The notes beneath the pieces were generated by a model that ran no database searches, was not told where the DNA came from, and saw only the letters and a list, made by a program, of their open reading frames with translations. Of a stretch of DNA of 8,367 nucleotides, positions 5,682 to 8,367 are shown one piece after another (position 1 is the stretch's first letter; every line of letters begins with the position of its first letter). The DNA comes from Alphaproteobacteria bacterium UBA7488 (GTDB lineage: Bacteria > Pseudomonadota > Alphaproteobacteria > CAAHEQ01 > UBA3637). The translations under genes were made by a program, and so were the position numbers. The DNA lies in assembly GCA_002477185.1 (NCBI GenBank), contig DLOI01000026.1, forward strand, positions 1,387 through 9,753, in the 5' to 3' direction.

Positions 5682-6016
5682 TGAAACTTCACTTAGGCAT
5701 GATTTAACGCAATACACAATTTCTTCCACGTTCATCGGGAAATCCACGGCTTTTACCGTTATCGTTTTATCCAAAGCAAATTCCGATATTTTAAGCCGGC
5801 TCATTGCCTCCTTAAAACTGTCATAGGATTGACGGTTGAAATTGTCGCCTGTGTTCAAAGATATTGGTTATAAAAATGGTGTTGAGCAAATAAAACATAA
5901 TTATATAAAGAATCGTTTGCATTTTCGCCAAATAAATTATTTTCCAAACAATGCGTATAGCCGCTTTTCAAAATACAGCCCTTTTCCATGTAAAAATTTA
6001 TCAACAAAAAATGCAT
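5676..6016 (-). pseudogene. Small soluble-protein gene broken by a frameshift
   Basis: Two protein-like frames follow each other. The first runs from ATG 6016 to a TGA at 5857-5855 (53 residues; includes GYTHCLENNLFGENANDSLY and ends in AQHHFYNQYL). The second is in the -1 frame, enters at TTG 5858 and runs to the stop at 5676 (60 residues; includes SYDSFKEAMSRLKISEFAL and NVEEIVYCVKSCLSEVSS). Neither has a good ribosome site. Together they would form a cytosolic protein of about 110 residues, so the simplest reading is one gene with a one-base indel near 5855-5865. A TTGA stop/start overlap with coupled translation is the alternative. I recognise no family. It starts 11 bases after the lipoprotein gene ends, so the two were probably one operon, and its 3' end overlaps the permease stop. 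Confidence 0.5.
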
Positions 6017-6027
6017 TTTTTATGAAA

Positions 6028-6672
6028 TTAAAACGTAATTTTAATTTTCAAAATCGGGAACAACTTGTCTCGCGAAGCAAAATGCGAAAAAATAAGTGTT
6101 TCATATGCATTTACCGTCAACAACAAATTAAACGGTACGTTCTGCTGAATTTTATTTTCATAGGAATAATGATAAAATGTTTCGTTTGTATCATTTAATA
6201 CCATAAAAGATTTTATCTCAAACGGCCAACGCTTTACATATAATTCATTATTAACCGCCGAAGACACTTTTATAATTTCCAGCCCCGGGAAAATTTGTTT
6301 AACTTCAGCGAATGATAATTCTTTGGCACGAAAGGTTTTTTCTTGATAAATAAGTTCATAAAATTTCAAATCCGCAGTACTGTATCCGATTAAACGGCCG
6401 TGGAATAAAAATTCATATTGTGTCGGCATCATTACCATCGGATGTCCATGTGCTGAATATTCGGAATAATTGCCGCTGCCAACCGAAACGGACTTCGTAA
6501 AGACAATGCTCTCTTCGGCCATCGAACCGTTATTCCATACTTGCGCTGAAGGCGAATAAACAACCTGATACCCTGGTTGGATTGCATCATCATAAATTTG
6601 CGGAGTGACTTCATATGGTTTCCCACAAGCCGATACAAAAAAAGCAAAGCACAAAATCAATAAATTTTTCAT
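6028..6672 (-). CDS. Lipoprotein of unknown function
   Basis: This 214-residue protein starts at ATG 6672 with GGGAG (6685-6681) 8 bases upstream. A short hydrophobic signal (LLILCFAFFVSAC) ends in the lipobox V-S-A-C, so Cys16 would be lipidated after cleavage by signal peptidase II, giving a periplasm-facing or outer-membrane lipoprotein. The mature part is soluble and beta-rich in appearance (QPGYQVVYSPSAQVWNNGS, QYEFLFHGRLIGYSTADLKF, ELYVKRWPFEIKSFMVLND). I recognise no domain. It has its own -10 element and is followed after 11 bases by a broken small gene. It diverges from the recombinase gene on the right. Nothing in the sequence links it to the toxin block. Confidence 0.78.
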   Translation of the reverse strand: MKNLLILCFAFFVSACGKPYEVTPQIYDDAIQPGYQVVYSPSAQVWNNGSMAEESIVFTKSVSVGSGNYSEYSAHGHPMVMMPTQYEFLFHGRLIGYSTADLKFYELIYQEKTFRAKELSFAEVKQIFPGLEIIKVSSAVNNELYVKRWPFEIKSFMVLNDTNETFYHYSYENKIQQNVPFNLLLTVNAYETLIFSHFASRDKLFPILKIKITF

Positions 6673-6697
6673 GATATTTTCTCCCGACGAATACTGA

Positions 6698-6703
6698 ATT
6701 ATA
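6698..6703 (-). promoter_or_regulatory. -10 element of the lipoprotein gene
   Basis: A perfect TATAAT lies on the minus strand 25 bases before the ATG, placing the transcript start about 19 bases upstream of it. The -35 region at 16-18 bases (TTTTCC-like) is poor, so an activator may be needed. Confidence 0.4.
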
Positions 6704-6778
6704 CGATATTTTACGAAAAAGGAAAAGAGGATTTTTCGTCACATTAATCTTTTAAATAAAACTTCATATAATTTCACA

Positions 6779-6795
6779 GTCTGATTCATTCAGAC
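6779..6795. repeat. Inverted repeat GTCTGA/TCAGAC
   Basis: A perfect 6-bp inverted repeat with a 5-base centre lies in the divergent region between the lipoprotein and recombinase genes. No T-run follows on either strand, so it is more likely a protein-binding site than a terminator. Confidence 0.35.
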
Positions 6796-6823
6796 ATTAA
6801 TATAATTTCAATTTTTAAAAAAG

Positions 6824-6867
6824 TATAATTTTTCTATATGTTATTAAATATATTTAAAGTAACATAT
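6824..6867 (+). promoter_or_regulatory. Recombinase promoter region with a 32-bp near-perfect palindrome
   Basis: A perfect -10 hexamer TATAAT (6824-6829) is followed directly by ATATGTTA (6836-6843), the palindrome TTAAATATATTTAA (6844-6857), two bases, and TAACATAT (6860-6867). The arms pair across the whole 32 bases with only the AG unpaired. It sits around the expected transcript start, where a repressor, or the recombinase itself, could bind and autoregulate. No convincing -35 is seen. An extreme hairpin in the mRNA leader is the alternative. Confidence 0.4.
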
Positions 6868-6921
6868 GAATTTATTTTAACTTATAGTCCCATACCATTA
6901 AGCACATAGAAAGGACCCTTT

Positions 6922-7518
6922 ATGATTTACGGATATATTCGAGTCAGTACAGAAAAACAAACCGCTGCCAATCAACGCTATGAAATCGAAAACTTTGCTT
7001 TGCAAAATGACATGGATATTGATTTTTGGATTGAAGAAGTCATTTCTTCCAAACAAGAGCTTGAAAAGAGAAAACTGGGTAAATTGCTTAAAAAATTAAA
7101 ACCGGCAGATATTTTAATTGCAACCGAAATTTCCAGATTGGGCAGAAACTTGCTGCAAGTAATGGGCATCTTGCATTATTGTATGAGCCAGGATATACAG
7201 GTTTGGACGATTAAAGACAACTATCGTTTAGGATCAGACATACAAAGCAAAGTATTAGCTTTTGCATTCGGTTTATCTGCAGAAATCGAACGCAATTTAA
7301 TTTCTCAACGGACAAAAGAAGCGCTGGCACGGTTAAAAGCCGAAGGGCGTCATATCGGCCGTGTTTATGGCAGCAAAAACAAAAAATTAAAGTTGCACGG
7401 CAAAGAAAAAAAGATTGCAAATATGATGGATGGAGGCCTTACCAAAAATCAAATCGCCAGAACGACAAATGTTAATCGTACAACATTATACCGATTTTTG
7501 AAAAAGACTACCATTTAA
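6922..7518 (+). CDS. Serine recombinase, Mpi-like master DNA invertase
   Basis: This 198-residue protein starts at ATG 6922 with AAGGA (6911-6915) 6 bases upstream. It is a complete small serine recombinase. The N-terminal catalytic domain has YIRVST with nucleophile Ser9 and Arg7, and ISRLGRNLL with Arg72 and Arg75. The long E-helix region reads AEIERNLISQRTKEAL (about 120-135), followed by GRHIGR and a C-terminal helix-turn-helix (about 160-194, LTKNQIARTTNVNRTTLYRF). The blocks KRKLGKLLKKLK, DIQVWTIKDNYRLG and VLAFAFGLSAEIERNL are those I know from the Mpi family, which in Bacteroides flips many promoter segments at short inverted repeats. A resolvase role is the alternative, though the sequence favours invertase. 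The gene precedes a small-RNA-like unit and a phage-type tail-fibre gene, so a role in variable tail or surface structures is plausible. No second crossover site is evident in this window. Confidence 0.88.
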   Translation: MIYGYIRVSTEKQTAANQRYEIENFALQNDMDIDFWIEEVISSKQELEKRKLGKLLKKLKPADILIATEISRLGRNLLQVMGILHYCMSQDIQVWTIKDNYRLGSDIQSKVLAFAFGLSAEIERNLISQRTKEALARLKAEGRHIGRVYGSKNKKLKLHGKEKKIANMMDGGLTKNQIARTTNVNRTTLYRFLKKTTI

Positions 7519-7529
7519 AAATGGTATTT
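7509..7529 (+). terminator. Weak hairpin overlapping the recombinase stop
   Basis: TACCATTT / AAATGGTA is a perfect 8-bp stem (7509-7526) whose 2-base centre is part of the stop codon; TTT follows. The stem is AT-rich and the loop too small to close fully, so termination would be weak. Confidence 0.35.
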
Positions 7530-7606
7530 AAAATACAACAAATCACAAATAATCATACTATAAATATAAATTATTGACAAATAAGCATTTAATGGTTATT
7601 TTTGAC

Positions 7607-7635
7607 TTGACATTTCTGAAAAAATGTGATAAAAT
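7607..7635 (+). promoter_or_regulatory. Strong sigma70-type promoter of the small RNA
   Basis: TTGACA (7607-7612) and TAAAAT (7630-7635) are spaced by exactly 17 bases. The -35 is a perfect match and the -10 matches five of six. Transcription should start near 7642. A second TTGACA at 7574-7579 lacks a good -10. Confidence 0.7.
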
Positions 7636-7641
7636 GTTTTT

Positions 7642-7757
7642 ACTTATTTGGGATAAAAGTATCCATTTTGTTTTTTTCCCCCCCTCCCCGACATCAATAA
7701 TGATGTCATTTTCTGAGCCATATTTAGGAAGGTCAAGCATATCGCTTGACCTTTTTT
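7642..7757 (+). ncRNA. Candidate small RNA with an anti-Shine-Dalgarno C-rich tract
   Basis: This stretch of about 116 nt is bounded by a strong promoter on the left and a strong intrinsic terminator on the right. It contains no credible coding frame. In order it holds a GGATA/TATCC hairpin (7651-7664), a pyrimidine run of seven T, seven C, T and four C (7671-7689), a GACATCA/TGATGTC hairpin with ATAA loop (7690-7707), and the terminator hairpin. The CCTCCCC part would be single-stranded between two hairpins and is complementary to the GGAGG core of ribosome sites, as in C-rich regulatory RNAs of several bacteria that block translation starts. It lies between the invertase and tail-fibre genes. 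It could instead be a tail-gene leader with attenuation. No known family is recognised. Confidence 0.5.
7729..7757 (+). terminator. Intrinsic terminator upstream of the tail-fibre gene
   Basis: The stem AAGGTCAAGC / GCTTGACCTT with a 5-base loop (7729-7753) runs into six T (7752-7757). It stops transcription from the 7607-7635 promoter 38 bases before the tail-fibre start, so that gene needs readthrough or its own promoter, which I do not see clearly. Confidence 0.85.
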
Positions 7758-7795
7758 GATGGCCGTTACCATAAATTTTATATAGGAGTATTTTA

Positions 7796-8367
7796 ATGGC
7801 TGAAAATATCAATTTGGCGGATGACCCACCGCGCGTGCGTTACATTGCCGATGGCATTCAAACAATCTATGAAACCCCCTTCCCTGTTTTTAAAGAAAAA
7901 TCACTCATCATTTATTTGGACGATCAGGTGTTAAGTTGTGAAAACTACACAACTGAATTAGACGAACAATTACGTGCAACAATTACTTTCGCCGAAGCAC
8001 CAGCAACCCAAACAGTGATTACAATTATGCGCAATTTGCCCATTGAACGTACCAGCAATTTTCAAGAAGCGAGTATTTTGCGTTCAGATGTATTAAATTA
8101 CGAATTTAACTATTTAATGGCTTGTTTGCAACAGTTGACAGATGCATTAAAGCGGTCAATGATTTTGCCACCCTATGCAGTCGATACAACTCAAAACTTA
8201 ACACTCCCGTTACCAAACGCCGGCAAAGCGATTGTATGGACGGCCGATGGAACTGGATTGGAAAATTCCACCGTCAGCATTAATGCTTTGGAAAAGACTT
8301 TTTCAGATTATAAAACCGCTGCCGAAACTGCCGGTGTAATGTCATCAGCAAAAGCAAATGAAGCTAT
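7796..8367 (+). CDS. Phage-type tail-fibre/tailspike protein, N-terminal part (open at right edge)
   Basis: The start is ATG 7796 with AGGAG (7784-7788) 7 bases upstream. 190 residues are visible and the frame is still open at the window edge. Residues about 13-125 match the N-terminal virion-attachment type of domain seen in podovirus-like and alphaproteobacterial prophage tail fibres: RVRYIADGIQTIYETPFPVF, a YLDDQVLSC strand, ATITFAEAPA, then IMRNLPIERTSNFQ and LRSDVLNYEFNYLMACLQQL. Residues about 128-165 form a linker (LPLPNAGKAIVWTADGTGLEN), followed by a start of helical, Ala-rich sequence. Such proteins anchor to the tail by this end and recognise the host surface with the missing C-terminal part. 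The neighbouring invertase suggests the distal part may vary by inversion, but that lies outside the window. It may belong to a prophage or a tail-derived particle. Confidence 0.82.
   Translation, partial: MAENINLADDPPRVRYIADGIQTIYETPFPVFKEKSLIIYLDDQVLSCENYTTELDEQLRATITFAEAPATQTVITIMRNLPIERTSNFQEASILRSDVLNYEFNYLMACLQQLTDALKRSMILPPYAVDTTQNLTLPLPNAGKAIVWTADGTGLENSTVSINALEKTFSDYKTAAETAGVMSSAKANEA

Noticed and set aside
5836..6198. 120-codon plus-strand frame
   Set aside because: It runs antisense across the broken gene and the lipoprotein gene, with Asn/Lys/Phe-rich low-information sequence and no ribosome site.
6432..6647. 71-codon minus-strand frame inside the lipoprotein gene
   Set aside because: It is a same-strand, different-frame overlap with a lipoprotein that has a clear lipobox and ribosome site.
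7574..7812. Short frames on both strands between recombinase and tail-fibre genes
   Set aside because: They span a strong promoter, homopolymer runs and a strong terminator, and have no ribosome sites; a non-coding unit explains the region better.
1..8367. CRISPR array, tRNA, rRNA or insertion sequence
   Set aside because: I saw no regularly spaced direct repeats, no tRNA-like cloverleaf, no rRNA sequence and no transposase or terminal inverted repeats of an IS element.

Overview
The window looks like an accessory region of a low-GC, Gram-negative bacterium. It has sigma70-type promoters (TTGACA/TATAAT), good Shine-Dalgarno sites, a lipoprotein with a lipobox, and a phage-type tail-fibre N-terminus of a style I associate with alphaproteobacterial prophages. 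I lean towards a host-associated alphaproteobacterium, but the sequence does not prove this.

Left block (1-4160, all on the minus strand): a candidate toxin/immunity island. The first gene in transcription order (4160-2898) encodes a 420-aa protein with a basic Cys/His-rich N-terminus, a peptidoglycan-binding-like middle and a C-terminal DUF2778/Tlde1-type L,D-transpeptidase-fold domain with His383 and Cys393 in place. Four small, very AT-rich membrane-protein genes follow (2836-2498, 2460-2146, 2129-1752, 1743-1459), two of them clear paralogues. A strong hairpin terminator closes this set. Next come an orphan reading frame with no proper start (about 1393-1085) that looks like the detached C-terminus of a larger protein, another membrane protein (1054-578), and a further membrane protein with its own promoter that runs off the left edge. 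A related GTGTGGTAA...TTACCACAC hairpin sits both directly after the toxin gene and directly before the orphan fragment. My inference is an effector gene with several immunity genes plus a displaced toxin tail with its own immunity gene.

Middle (4161-6672): a 333-bp divergent intergenic region packed with perfect inverted repeats, including a minus-strand terminator; a plus-strand APC-family amino acid permease (4494-5681) with a promoter only about 15 nt from its start; a small frameshifted gene (6016-5676) convergent with it; and a 214-aa lipoprotein of unknown function (6672-6028).

Right block (6673-8367, plus strand): a small serine recombinase closely resembling the Mpi family of master DNA invertases (6922-7518); a promoter-to-terminator unit that reads as a roughly 116-nt small RNA with an exposed C7TC4 tract complementary to Shine-Dalgarno sequences (about 7642-7757); and the start of a phage-type tail-fibre gene (7796 onward, open at the right edge). 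An invertase beside a tail-fibre gene suggests a variable surface or phage host-range locus.

Functional links between the toxin block and the invertase/tail block are not shown by the sequence. Neither are the secretion route of the toxin or the identity of the immunity genes. These are marked as inference throughout.
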